DNA from: a virus
Virus record (IMG/VR): IMGVR_UViG_3300050016_000096
Location: 1-32,931 of that record
Reading direction: 5' to 3' (one strand)
DNA: 32,931 nucleotides
Part shown: piece by piece, positions 15,642 through 24,250 of the stretch
How the letters are laid out: each line of letters opens with the position of its first letter
Numbering within the stretch: position 1 is the first letter of the stretch
Program-made: the position numbers and the translations under genes
Notes under the pieces: generated by a model
What the model saw: the letters and a program-made list of their open reading frames with translations, nothing else
Databases searched by the model: none
Told to the model about the DNA's origin: nothing

Positions 15642-18600
15642 CTAACCAACAGATTCGGCAGCCGAGAAGGTTCTGAAGCTGGACTTCACGCCTACGGTCA
15701 GGTTTAGGCCGCTGATCGTTAAGGCTGCGCCTGGAACCGTGCTGAGCTCCTGAATCGTCAATTGGAAGGCCTGGCAGCGCTGTTTTGCCAGGAATACCCG
15801 CCAGTTTTCGAGAGAATTGCCGTTTGGCGTAATAATCGTCGTTTGCGCGGGGATCCCGATTGTGGGAGTGCCGCTGAGCGGGTTCACGTTAAAGTCGTAA
15901 CTGATCTGCACCTGAAGCTGATGGGCGCTTAGATACTCGGCCAGGATATAGAAGAAAAAGGCCCGCTGATAGCCCTGCAGGCCCGCTAGCTTGATCCAAG
16001 AAGTCGTGAAGCTCATCTGATAGGCTGTGTTGGTCCCATCAGCAAAGACCCCGGGAGTTTCCTGGAAAACCGTTCCAGCCGCGTTTACGAAAGTATGCAG
16101 GTTATTGTATATGCAATCGCCAATGCCAGCAGGATTGCTAAATTGACCCCACTCCCCATAAAAATAATCGTACATCAGGGTCGAACCACCCGAAAGCATG
16201 AACCTTACCTGGTTCGCGTTCGAGATCAGCTGCCCCCCCACCACTCCCTGCGAATTAAAGGCTTCCGCTGGAGCCCCGAGGTATTCCACGCTGAGATCCC
16301 GGCCGCAGATATAGATCCCCTTCAGGCTCTTGAAGAAAAGACCCATAGGGCTGTAAACGATGGATTGCTGATTCACTATGCCGGCGTCCGCCGTAATGAA
16401 GATGGGGTTCGAGAAGTCGTTGTTTGCGCCGCTCGCCGCGGGCCCGTCCCCCACGATGTAAAGCAGGTTGGTTTCCGTTCCGAGAATGATCTTGTCATCC
16501 AGCCGGGCTCCGGCCGTGAGATTCCCGAACATCGTGCCCACGTTCAGCACGAAGAGATCCGACATTTCCACGGGGCTTCCCGGGATTACCTGCTTGGAAT
16601 ACCAGATCTGACTAGGAGTGTCGGCCGGGATCAAAATCAGGCGGTTTTTGTAGGTGAATAGCGCGAGTGCGGCCGGAGGCCCGATATTTTCCACTTCCCC
16701 CGTCGTATAGATCTGCTCATTGGCCAGCAGCGTGTTGTCCGCGGCTATATCCGTAAAAGTCCATACGGGCGGATTCGCGTTCAGGATATTTGCCTGTGTC
16801 GCTGGAACGGGGAGCAGGCGGAAGTAAATATCTCCGTTCGCAATGGTGCGATAGGCCACAATGGTGCTGCCTTGCTTCTGCGTCAGCGTCAGAAAAGGCA
16901 CCGAAATCTGAACCGCCTGGCCGGCAGTCACCGCTATGCTGATCACCGGGCTGGGAGACGATCTGTTCACCTGGCCCTGGTTGTCTGTCCATTCGTAAAC
17001 GAACTGATAGCCGTATTGCCCGGTCGAAAGCCCGGAACCCGTCGTAACGAACTGGGAAACTGAGATCTGCACGTTTTCTGGATAAATATGGAAGTTATTT
17101 TCCACCACATTTTGCCCGTCGTACTGAATCACAGTGCCGGAAGCGATATTTAGGTTTTCCCCCAGCGCTACCGCGGAAGGATTCGAGAGAAAAAAATCTA
17201 TCACATCCGAAACTACTCCGAAATTCGCATAGGTATTCACCTTGCTAATGCTGGGCGTAACACTGCTCGGCGTAGTCGAAGTGAAAAGGAGATCCTGCTG
17301 CAGGAAGGCTATCTGGAAGGCCGTCGCGCTCTGCTGGTTCACTCTCGGCAGAATATTGAGCGCCGGAGTTCCTCCCGCCTCCGACTCGCATACCTTGACC
17401 GCCAGGTTCGCGTTCAGGAACTGGCTGGGGATATTTGGGTAATTGTACAAATTCGAGATGAAATAAGTCGGCTGGAGCTGGGCTGAATGGACAATGCCCA
17501 GAGTTGGAATTCCGAGATACGCCCAGGCCTTCGAAGCTAGGTTCGCCTCGTTGGCGTAAAGCGTCGGCGTTCCCACCGCCCCGGCCAAGGTCAGCGTGTT
17601 GAAATTAATCCAAGCATATTGCACAGTCGAAAAGACTTCATAGGCAAATTGGCTACCCTGAGCCGTCGCCGTGATATTGGAGCCCGCTGTCGCATTTCCG
17701 GCCGTTCCTAGATTCGTCAGGGAAACCGCTTCCACCTCGAGCTGGGAGTTTGCGAGAACCGTCAGAGTTGCATCGCCCGTCCCACTCGTTTTTGTTAGAG
17801 TGCCCTGCGGCCCCGGGCTGATAAAAGGATTGAGGGAGGGCGAAGTGACCAGAAAAGAAGTTCCGGCCGCTACCGTATTTACGATCGTGAAGAGATTGCC
17901 GCTGGCATCATGATAGACCGCGCCCGCGGTCGCGCTCGAGGCCCCGGTAGTCGAAAAGATCCAGCCGTGACCTAAGTCGGCCGAGATTGTGTAAAAGCCG
18001 CCAGTCGGAATGAAGACGGTCGAATTCAACAGGGTCGAGCTCCAGAAAATATAGGAAAGGCCCACATTCACTGAACTTCCAATGGCCGGCTGCACGAAGC
18101 CTACCGCAGTATCGGAAAGACCCGTCTCCACTTGAATTGCCTGCGCAGGGCTTACGTTCTGGTCATAGAAAATATAGGCTTGGTTCGTAACCGTCGAAAA
18201 GCATCCGGTAATATTGTAGGTATTCGTGCCCGTCGCCGTGCTATCGACAGTCGTTTGCGCGAGAACCGTGGTCGTTACCGTTGGATCGACCACAAAAGCC
18301 ACAACCGAAGTGCTGGCCCCGTAACAGACCCAAACATTGTTCGACGGATCCCCGAAAATCGAGATGCATTCCGCCGAAGCCGTTTTCGTGATCGTATTCC
18401 CCTGCACCAAGGCCGTGCTGATTGCGCTGATCTTTATGTGTTTCGGAGACCCGTTCGAAGTGAAATAGGCAAGATAGATATTGCCGTTGATTATATCCGC
18501 GTCATAAGTGCCGCCCGGAGCCGTGGAATTCACATCCGTCACCACGGTCAGAATCGTCACAGGCCCAAGGGAATTTATGATTACGCCCTTGAGAAGATTC

Positions 18601-19190
18601 GTCCCGGGCTCATACCAGATGACATAGAGATTGCCGCCCACTGAAAGGCAGCGGGGCTTTACGCCCGTGGCAGAAAGCTGAACCGGGGGCAATAGGATCT
18701 GGCCGGTCGCCTGGTCCACAATATCGTAGGTAAGACCCACAACGGAATCGACCCAGGCGAAAACATTCCAGCCCAGCGTATTATTCTGAGCGCTGTCCTG
18801 CTGCGAATCGCTATTGATCCCCTTGTTGATATTGCTCTGCACAAGACTGGCAAGTGTCGCGCGGCCTTTGTAATTCCATCCAGGATCCCCGGCGCCGTTC
18901 GTGCGGCTATAGAGATTGATCCCGTCGCAGAGCACAAGTTCTTCATTGTATTCCGCTACCAGGCGCCCCACGCCGACATTTGCAGGAATCACGTTTAGGC
19001 TGAGCGTTTGCTCGTTGATCGTATTGGTCGACAAGGAGGCGAAGCCATTGCGCTTGCCGATCCGGCCGCCCGTCTGGAAAATCGCGTTCTCCATTGCCAG
19101 GAAGCTTTGCGGGCCTACCTGCCAGGGATCCGTCTTGGTATCGATCCCCTTTGCGAAGTTGATCTGAACTGGTTGCTTTTGGGGTTTCAA
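15642..19190 (-). CDS. Large tail / packaged-DNA stabilization-type protein (P22 gp10 / T7 gp12-like role)
   Basis: The 1182-residue protein begins with QINFAKGIDTKTDPWQV and FLAMENAIFQTGGRIGKRNGF, the N-terminal pattern of podovirus tail-nozzle or stabilization proteins. Long beta-rich repeats follow. Around residues 420-480 lies an inserted module (GAVYHDASGNLFTIVNTVAAG ... GTGDATLTV) also found in other phage structural proteins. Later parts contain YQFVYEWTDNQGQVNRSSP and GDIYFRLLPVPATQANIL, typical of beta-propeller-like nozzles. The start is apparently TTG at 19190, overlapping the previous stop as TTGA; no ATG occurs before residue 33, and TTG overlaps recur here. It follows the small 126-residue tail protein and the adaptor, matching the order adaptor, tail factor, nozzle. 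Confidence 0.7.
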   Translation of the reverse strand: MKPQKQPVQINFAKGIDTKTDPWQVGPQSFLAMENAIFQTGGRIGKRNGFASLSTNTINEQTLSLNVIPANVGVGRLVAEYNEELVLCDGINLYSRTNGAGDPGWNYKGRATLASLVQSNINKGINSDSQQDSAQNNTLGWNVFAWVDSVVGLTYDIVDQATGQILLPPVQLSATGVKPRCLSVGGNLYVIWYEPGTNLLKGVIINSLGPVTILTVVTDVNSTAPGGTYDADIINGNIYLAYFTSNGSPKHIKISAISTALVQGNTITKTASAECISIFGDPSNNVWVCYGASTSVVAFVVDPTVTTTVLAQTTVDSTATGTNTYNITGCFSTVTNQAYIFYDQNVSPAQAIQVETGLSDTAVGFVQPAIGSSVNVGLSYIFWSSTLLNSTVFIPTGGFYTISADLGHGWIFSTTGASSATAGAVYHDASGNLFTIVNTVAAGTSFLVTSPSLNPFISPGPQGTLTKTSGTGDATLTVLANSQLEVEAVSLTNLGTAGNATAGSNITATAQGSQFAYEVFSTVQYAWINFNTLTLAGAVGTPTLYANEANLASKAWAYLGIPTLGIVHSAQLQPTYFISNLYNYPNIPSQFLNANLAVKVCESEAGGTPALNILPRVNQQSATAFQIAFLQQDLLFTSTTPSSVTPSISKVNTYANFGVVSDVIDFFLSNPSAVALGENLNIASGTVIQYDGQNVVENNFHIYPENVQISVSQFVTTGSGLSTGQYGYQFVYEWTDNQGQVNRSSPSPVISIAVTAGQAVQISVPFLTLTQKQGSTIVAYRTIANGDIYFRLLPVPATQANILNANPPVWTFTDIAADNTLLANEQIYTTGEVENIGPPAALALFTYKNRLILIPADTPSQIWYSKQVIPGSPVEMSDLFVLNVGTMFGNLTAGARLDDKIILGTETNLLYIVGDGPAASGANNDFSNPIFITADAGIVNQQSIVYSPMGLFFKSLKGIYICGRDLSVEYLGAPAEAFNSQGVVGGQLISNANQVRFMLSGGSTLMYDYFYGEWGQFSNPAGIGDCIYNNLHTFVNAAGTVFQETPGVFADGTNTAYQMSFTTSWIKLAGLQGYQRAFFFYILAEYLSAHQLQVQISYDFNVNPLSGTPTIGIPAQTTIITPNGNSLENWRVFLAKQRCQAFQLTIQELSTVPGAALTISGLNLTVGVKSSFRTFSAAESVG

Positions 19191-19567
19191 AAGACCGCCA
19201 AATCTATCACGACGGGATTAGACGCGGTTCCCTGTGTGCAGAAAAGAATCAGTGTGTTTTGCGGCGTCGAGTTCGCCAAAACCTTCGGAGAGACAAGAAG
19301 ATCCTGGTCCTGTTCGTCCATCACATCGTAGGAAGTAATCACTCCACCGGTCTCCCAAATGCGTTTGCGAATGATCTGCCAGCCGGTCAAGGGATACCCC
19401 AAGCCATGGGAAATAGTATTCACCCCGGAAACCAGTTTCTGCTGCGTCAAAATCACCGGGGCGCTGATCGATTGCTTGAAAAACGGATTCAGTACTTTAA
19501 ACCAGCCACTCTGGAGAAGCTGAACGTCTTTGCTTACCCCCTGGAAATATGGAAGGCCTTGTGCCAT
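19187..19567 (-). CDS. Small tail-completion-type protein
   Basis: The 126-residue protein has VKAPVIL-like beta segments (SAPVILTQQKLVSGVNTISHGLG, PLTGWQIIRKRIWETGGVI, NTLILFCTQGTASNPVVIDLAVF). The layout resembles the small beta proteins between adaptor and nozzle genes in podovirus-like phages. ATG 19567 shares one base with the adaptor stop (TGATG); a GTG at 19573 is a less likely start. Role is inferred from place and size. Confidence 0.6.
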   Translation of the reverse strand: MAQGLPYFQGVSKDVQLLQSGWFKVLNPFFKQSISAPVILTQQKLVSGVNTISHGLGYPLTGWQIIRKRIWETGGVITSYDVMDEQDQDLLVSPKVLANSTPQNTLILFCTQGTASNPVVIDLAVF

Positions 19568-20631
19568 CACCACCCCGCGTTGTTTCCGCCGCCGCCAAAA
19601 CCATTGCCGCCAAAGACGGGGTCTTGCCGAGTAGCAGAAATCGTGTCGGGCATCGAAATATCGCGATTAGAGGCGGATTGCTCAATCCTGGTCTTCAGAA
19701 ACATCAGCTCCGCATCTAATTTGGAAGTGTCCGCGCCTTCTTCTTTGTCGAGGGCGTATTTCGCGGCGCGAACGATAGGGTAGCGGAGCCAGCCGGAATA
19801 TCCCAGGGTCGTAAGATCGGTATCTTTAAGAAGACCTGGGAGTTTAGGAGCATACCACATCCGGATTTGTTGATTCCCAGCCGGCGTCGGAATGATATTA
19901 ACATTGTTCCCCATGAGCCGATAACGCATATTGTAAACTCCATAGATCGTGCTAGTGGAGTTCGGATACACGTATTTGTTGCGCTCAATGAAATCGAATT
20001 TTAGAAGAGTAACCCAAGCGTTATTGCTAGTATTAATGCCAAGGTCCATCCCAGCAAGCTTATAAAAAGCCAAGGCAGGAACACCACTGGCACCGCCAAA
20101 TACGCCACCAAGGTAGTTAGTAACTCCGTCAGGAACGGGGTAGTTTTGTGTGGTTCCGTTGGTGTTGATGAATACGAAGTTTTGGGAGAAAAGGTCTTCA
20201 TAGACCGTGATCAATAGATCATAAAGCTCGTACATTGCAAGCCTTAAAAAGCTATTCCACTCCGACTGAATCACGAACTGGCTTTGCGCCGGCCGATCCG
20301 CGGTTTCCTGGGCCCGCAATCTCAGCTCGAAAAGGCTCATTTCACTCGGCGGGGCCGCTACCATTTGGACCGTAGCACTGGCCGCGCTGTAGGTAATCCC
20401 GTCAGAGCTCGCAGTCACCTGATAGAAAAACATCGCCCCAATGCCAGGCAAAGAATCCTGGGCCTGGAGCGCTAGCCCGACCGTGGCCAGCAAAACAAAG
20501 CTTCCCGGGATTCCCGTCGGGCTTTTGTAGACCTGGTAGCTTACCGCTCCAAGGGAGGCAGTCCAAGAAACCAATATATTGCCGTCCGATTGTTCGGCGG
20601 CAACATTATTCGGTATCGAAGGTACTGCCAT
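19567..20631 (-). CDS. Head-tail adaptor with N-terminal fibronectin type III-like domain
   Basis: The 354-residue protein has two parts. Residues ~3-95 read as one FN3-like beta-sandwich: VPSIPNNVAAEQSDGNILVSW, AVSYQVYKS and GAMFFYQVTASSDGITYSAAS. From ~98 comes a helical adaptor region, MSLFELRLRAQETADRPAQS then SEWNSFLRLAMYELYDLLI, a pattern found in podovirus head-to-tail adaptors (gp4/gp11-like role). The C-terminus is Gly/Asn-rich (NGFGGGGNNAGW). Many adaptors of this type begin directly at the helical part, so the FN3-like fusion is unusual and could decorate the neck. ATG 20631 has a good AAGGGGA upstream. Confidence 0.75.
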   Translation of the reverse strand: MAVPSIPNNVAAEQSDGNILVSWTASLGAVSYQVYKSPTGIPGSFVLLATVGLALQAQDSLPGIGAMFFYQVTASSDGITYSAASATVQMVAAPPSEMSLFELRLRAQETADRPAQSQFVIQSEWNSFLRLAMYELYDLLITVYEDLFSQNFVFINTNGTTQNYPVPDGVTNYLGGVFGGASGVPALAFYKLAGMDLGINTSNNAWVTLLKFDFIERNKYVYPNSTSTIYGVYNMRYRLMGNNVNIIPTPAGNQQIRMWYAPKLPGLLKDTDLTTLGYSGWLRYPIVRAAKYALDKEEGADTSKLDAELMFLKTRIEQSASNRDISMPDTISATRQDPVFGGNGFGGGGNNAGW

Positions 20632-20646
20632 TAAATCCCCTTAAAG

Positions 20647-20717
20647 CGGTAGGCCCCGGAATCGAACCAGGCTCCGGAGCGGGAATGAAGGACCGCACCG
20701 GGGCACCTGCGCCCACC
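20647..20717 (-). tRNA. tRNA-like sequence, degenerate or atypical
   Basis: The ends pair as a 7-bp acceptor (GGTGGGC with GCCTACC, one G-U), and the T arm is good: CCTGG, loop TTCGATT, CCGGG. Total length is 71 nt with discriminator G and no encoded CCA. The D arm cannot be folded convincingly. The anticodon arm shows only GCGG/CCGC around a 10-base loop TCCTTCATTC, so no anticodon can be assigned. It fills the gap between two structural genes. It may be a decaying tRNA or a tRNA-like element. Confidence 0.4.
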
Positions 20718-20722
20718 CCAGA

Positions 20723-21631
20723 TTAGATCCCGTCGACCGTTACGGAAGAGCCGTCAAACCAGAAGCTCATTCCCAGCGTGCATCCGTTATTTGGAGCGGT
20801 CGGGATCATCGGTTGGCCATACGCATTCGTGCTAAGCGTCGGGGCCAGCATCTGCACAATCAGAATCGCGCCGGCATTCCTTCCAATGCTGGAATTATTC
20901 ATAGTCTTGTTCGGATCGCCCATCGCTTCGAAAGTCAAAATCCCAGAAGCTTTTGGGATTTCCACCCGGGAAGTCGAAGTATTCGCTTCCCCAGGGACGC
21001 CTACCGCTGTCGCGATGAAGTTCGAGCCAACTGCCGGCACGAAGCCCACCGGGAAACCGATCGATTGCCAGTCGGCCAAAGTCGAGTTCCCAAGGGTCAC
21101 AATCGTATAGGCCTGGCCGGCGGTCAAAGCGCTGTTATCGACCTTTAGAGCGGATCCAGAAACCGTGCTCACGAAGCCGGAAAATCCGCCCAGATAGTAA
21201 TTGAAATTGTTTTTGAACTTCACCTGGATAAAACCAGCAGCAGGATTCGGGCTTCCTACGCCCTGATAGGTGATAGATCCAGTCGTGCTGGAAGTCGTCG
21301 CGGCGCTCAGCGTAATGGAGCCTGAGCTGACAATGCTCGCGATCGTGGTATTGGCCGGGATTCCAGAGCCCTGCACCGGCATTCCCACAACAAAACTCGA
21401 AGTGCCCGATGCAATGCCGTCAATTAACGTCGAAGTATGGGAAGTGCCCGTGAAGGCGGCGGAGGTATTCAGGTAGACCTGCTCAATATAGCCATTACTC
21501 TTAAGAGAACGCTGCCCCAAGCCATCGCCGTTAGTGGAGTCAACCACGAAGTTCGCAAACACGAACTGAGGCTTGCAAATGTTGCCGTAGATTGATTTCC
21601 CGTTGAGCCCAAAACCGCGTGCTACGCTCAT
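20723..21631 (-). CDS. Virion structural/decoration-type protein
   Basis: The 302-residue protein starts MSVARGFGLNGKSIYGN; ATG 21631 has TTGGAG five bases upstream. The frame is open to a GTG at 21709 abutting repeat copy 3, which I consider less likely. Residues ~55-105 contain an inserted adhesive-type module (TSSFVVGMPVQGSGIPANTT, ASIVSSGSITLSAATTS). Another segment (~165-195) reads AGQAYTIVTLGNSTLADWQS then FIATAVGVPGEANT, a small domain reused in phage structural proteins. It lies between coat and adaptor and is probably a head decoration or neck component. Identity is uncertain. Confidence 0.55.
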   Translation of the reverse strand: MSVARGFGLNGKSIYGNICKPQFVFANFVVDSTNGDGLGQRSLKSNGYIEQVYLNTSAAFTGTSHTSTLIDGIASGTSSFVVGMPVQGSGIPANTTIASIVSSGSITLSAATTSSTTGSITYQGVGSPNPAAGFIQVKFKNNFNYYLGGFSGFVSTVSGSALKVDNSALTAGQAYTIVTLGNSTLADWQSIGFPVGFVPAVGSNFIATAVGVPGEANTSTSRVEIPKASGILTFEAMGDPNKTMNNSSIGRNAGAILIVQMLAPTLSTNAYGQPMIPTAPNNGCTLGMSFWFDGSSVTVDGI

Positions 21632-21709
21632 GAATACTCCAATTACCGGGAATTTCTCTCCGAAAGGCCCCAGCGCACCATTCCGGCAGTATGCGATTTC
21701 TCGCTTCAC

Positions 21710-21729
21710 TAGATTCCCAAATGATGCTT
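21710..21729 (-). repeat. 20-bp regulatory repeat, copy 3
   Basis: Exact AAGCATCATTTGGGAATCTA on the minus strand. It lies 13 bases after the encoded CCA of the Asn tRNA and ~78 bases before ATG 21631. Together with the terminator after the coat gene, it looks like the start of a new transcription unit. Confidence 0.8.
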
Positions 21730-21742
21730 AAAAGAAAAGGAT

Positions 21743-21827
21743 TGGCTCCAGGGAAACGACTTGAACGTTTAGGTGCTTTCGCGGCACGTTAACAGCGTGC
21801 TGGGTCTACCAATTCCCCCACCCCGGA
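21743..21827 (-). tRNA. tRNA-Asn (anticodon GTT) with class II-like extended variable region
   Basis: The minus strand folds as acceptor TCCGGGG/CCCTGGA (7 bp, one G-U), T8 G9, D stem GGG/CCC with loop GAATTGGTAGA, anticodon stem GCACG/CGTGC with loop CTGTTAA (anticodon GUU), a 13-nt variable region CGCGAAAGCACCT, T stem AAACG/CGTTT with loop TTCAAGT, discriminator G and an encoded CCA. The canonical Asn loop CTGTTAA, TCC...GGA acceptor ends and G73 agree with asparagine identity. The D arm (GGTAGA) and long variable region are more like tRNA-Leu. All stems pair, so it is probably functional. Confidence 0.88.
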
Positions 21828-21883
21828 ATTTCGCTTTTTCCTGCACTAAATTCTAGTTCTCCCCCGCACCAATTTCTAGGAAA

Positions 21884-21913
21884 TAAAAAGGCCCGGATTT
21901 TATCCCGGGCCTT
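21884..21913 (-). terminator. Rho-independent terminator after the coat gene
   Basis: On the minus strand AAGGCCCGG pairs with CCGGGCCTT (9 bp, loop GATAAAAT) and is followed by TTTTTATTT. It lies ~43 bases past the coat-protein stop. It should end or attenuate transcripts of the packaging/capsid block before the tRNA and the next genes. Confidence 0.85.
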
Positions 21914-21955
21914 CGGAGAAGCATGGCTTGTTAATGGAAGCCGGAGCGTAGCAGG

Positions 21956-23251
21956 TTACGCGCTGAGCGCAACTGCCATATTATAACCCGGCGCAGAATT
22001 TATCACGTTTCCGTATGACGCGATGCGTATTTCGAGGGCATCGGCATTTCCGACGCGGAGCCCCTCAAGGCCTTCCATGCCATATGTCAAAATATGGGGT
22101 GCCTTGCCTAAAGTCCTTAATTTCCAAGTACTTAGCGTCATTGCCCAGGCGTTTTGAGCCTGTGCGCTGCGGTCAGCCAATACCGGGATTTTGCCGTATG
22201 CGCTGTGGAAATGGATCGCTTCGAAAGCTACTTCCACTTCGTCGTGCTCGAGCTGCACATACTGCACCTTCGCGCCGAGTTCGTTGATCAGCGTCGAATA
22301 GCTGACGAAATCCAGCACGATCAGATCGAAGGCCGCGCCTTCACGGTTTCCGAATGCCAATGCATTAGTAATTCCCTCGGAAATTGACTGGGCAGAGGCA
22401 TTATAACGCAATCCGCCGAGCCTAGTGGGATCAGCCGACCGATTCACGCCCCAGAAGTTATCGGTCGAAATAGGATCCACAAAAGGAACCCAGGCAGCCA
22501 GACCACTGAGCCCCAAAAGGCCCGCAATCGTGGAAGCACCGGCAGAACCGATATCCCCTAGCACCTGCAGAAAGTCGCCGACCACGAAGCTTGCGCCGGT
22601 TCCCTGAACCACAGTTCCGACAATTACGCCGGTTCCGCGGTTTACGCTGGTCAACTGGATCGCATCGATCACGCCGCCTTCAAGAAGCGCAGCGCCGCCA
22701 TCCGTTGCAGAGTTCTGCAGAGTCATCCCCACTTCGAACTGCACCACGTTCTGGGCATTGTTCAGAGTGATCGTCACCACCGTACCGACCAGCGAAGCTA
22801 CGCCGATCTGGCCGCGAGATGCGGTTCCACCGAAAAACAATTCAAACGCCATGTTGTTCGAGATGTTGCGGAAACCGTTATCCAGCGTGCGGGAAGCTTC
22901 GTCCACGAAGGCACCAGCATTGCTCTTGGTTTGCTCCATGAGCAGGTTGGTGATCGTAACAAGCTGGTAATCCTGGATGGCATACACGAAGTAGCTGACC
23001 ACATCCGATGCGGTTTGTTGATTCTGCGCATTCGCGAAGGTATGGCTTCTTCCCTGCGGATTGCCGTACTCCAGGGGCACAGGAATATATTTCCCGGCAA
23101 AACCATCCGGGCTTTCGTTTTTGGGAATCATCGCCAGCAAAGGGTTCTTTGCGTAGACGATATTCTTCATGTAATCCTTGTCATCGGTATACAGTTCTTT
23201 CAACGCCGCAATCTGATTGCTTGAATTGGCGTATACGGGTGCAATTGCCAT
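21956..23251 (-). CDS. Major capsid (coat) protein
   Basis: The 431-residue protein has the coat-like layout of podovirus HK97-fold proteins: N-terminal arm (IAALKELYTDDKDYMKNIVY, NPLLAMIPKNESPDGFAGKYIPVPL), long backbone helix (LLMEQTKSNAGAFVDEASRT, NNMAFELFFGGTASRGQIG), an inserted beta region (~170-260), and a C-terminal segment with FDLIVLDFVSYSTLINEL and DALEIRIASYGNVINSAPG. It lies directly downstream of the scaffold gene, six bases after its stop, with AAAGG before the ATG, and is followed by a strong terminator, as expected for a high-dose product. The fold is inferred from pattern and position. Confidence 0.88.
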   Translation of the reverse strand: MAIAPVYANSSNQIAALKELYTDDKDYMKNIVYAKNPLLAMIPKNESPDGFAGKYIPVPLEYGNPQGRSHTFANAQNQQTASDVVSYFVYAIQDYQLVTITNLLMEQTKSNAGAFVDEASRTLDNGFRNISNNMAFELFFGGTASRGQIGVASLVGTVVTITLNNAQNVVQFEVGMTLQNSATDGGAALLEGGVIDAIQLTSVNRGTGVIVGTVVQGTGASFVVGDFLQVLGDIGSAGASTIAGLLGLSGLAAWVPFVDPISTDNFWGVNRSADPTRLGGLRYNASAQSISEGITNALAFGNREGAAFDLIVLDFVSYSTLINELGAKVQYVQLEHDEVEVAFEAIHFHSAYGKIPVLADRSAQAQNAWAMTLSTWKLRTLGKAPHILTYGMEGLEGLRVGNADALEIRIASYGNVINSAPGYNMAVALSA

Positions 23252-23257
23252 TTTTAA

Positions 23258-24214
23258 TTACCTTTTCAGTGTGCCGCGAAACGCCGCCATCGCCCGGGTC
23301 TTACGATCCATGGGAGGCTGTGCTGTGTCGCGTGCGGTTAAAGTTGTCATTCCTCGCGGCTGTGTCTGCAGCGGTACTTGAGCGGGTGCGCCAATTCTGT
23401 TGCGCACTTTGTCGATGCCTGCAAGCTTCTCGGCGTCTAGGATGAGCTCTTCCTCAACCAGCCCCATTGCCTCCGAAACGTCCAGAATCGTCTGACCCTT
23501 GGATTCTTTATAAACCCGCTTGATCAGCTCCCGAACATCCCCGAAAGCATTGGTTTCGCGGACTAAGGCAAAAGAATCGCCCTCCTTGGCAAGAACCTTG
23601 GCGTCCCGGACCATTTGGTCCAAGGCCGCTTCTTCGTTCTCCTTCTCCCGGCTCTGAAACTTCTCGTCAACGCCTTTTTCAAGGGAATCAACCTTCGCCT
23701 TCAGGGCCTGCAGCTCCTCGTTCTGAGGATTTGCCAGAATGGCTTGAGTCAGCTCGTCATAAGACAATCCGGCCTCTTGCATCACGCTCAGGGACTTGGC
23801 TTTAAGTTCGGCCAGAAACTCCTGGCGCGAAATCTTTCCGCTGCCAGCCATCTCGGCTTTCTGCTTCTCCAATGCCGCCCTCTCTATCTGGAGGGCCCGC
23901 TTTTGCCGTGCAAGAGCGGCGAACTGAGGGCTCAGTGGCTGCGTAGCTTCGACAGCCGCTGGCTCTACTGATTCCGGAATGATGCTTTGCGGCTCCTGGT
24001 AGTCGCTAGATGTGGTTTGATTCGTTTTGAGCCGGATACTGCGGACATTTGGCCGCTCGCGTTCCTGGGGCTGGACTTCTTCCCTCGGCTGCTGGCCCCG
24101 TGCAATCTGCCGGGCCCTCTCCAGCTTCATTGGACTGGCCGTGCGGCCTACTTCGACATTACCTAATACTTGGCCTGGCTGGCCGCCTTGATTCGGAGCT
24201 GCGCTGATCTTCAT
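23258..24214 (-). CDS. Capsid scaffolding protein
   Basis: The 318-residue, highly charged, mostly helical protein has a Gln/Pro/Arg-rich N-terminus (~1-80), SPQFAALARQKRALQIERAA followed by a Lys/Glu coil, more coiled coil (ELQALKAKVDSLEKGVDEKF) and a basic C-terminus ending AAFRGTLKR, the usual coat-binding type of end. The order portal, scaffold, coat is standard for podovirus-like heads. A degenerate copy of the 20-bp repeat (18/20) falls inside the gene at 23968-23987. There is no protease motif, so scaffold is expelled or cleaved by something not seen here. Confidence 0.82.
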   Translation of the reverse strand: MKISAAPNQGGQPGQVLGNVEVGRTASPMKLERARQIARGQQPREEVQPQERERPNVRSIRLKTNQTTSSDYQEPQSIIPESVEPAAVEATQPLSPQFAALARQKRALQIERAALEKQKAEMAGSGKISRQEFLAELKAKSLSVMQEAGLSYDELTQAILANPQNEELQALKAKVDSLEKGVDEKFQSREKENEEAALDQMVRDAKVLAKEGDSFALVRETNAFGDVRELIKRVYKESKGQTILDVSEAMGLVEEELILDAEKLAGIDKVRNRIGAPAQVPLQTQPRGMTTLTARDTAQPPMDRKTRAMAAFRGTLKR

Positions 24215-24250
24215 TCATTCTCGGGGATCCTGTGTCTGCAGGGATTGTGT

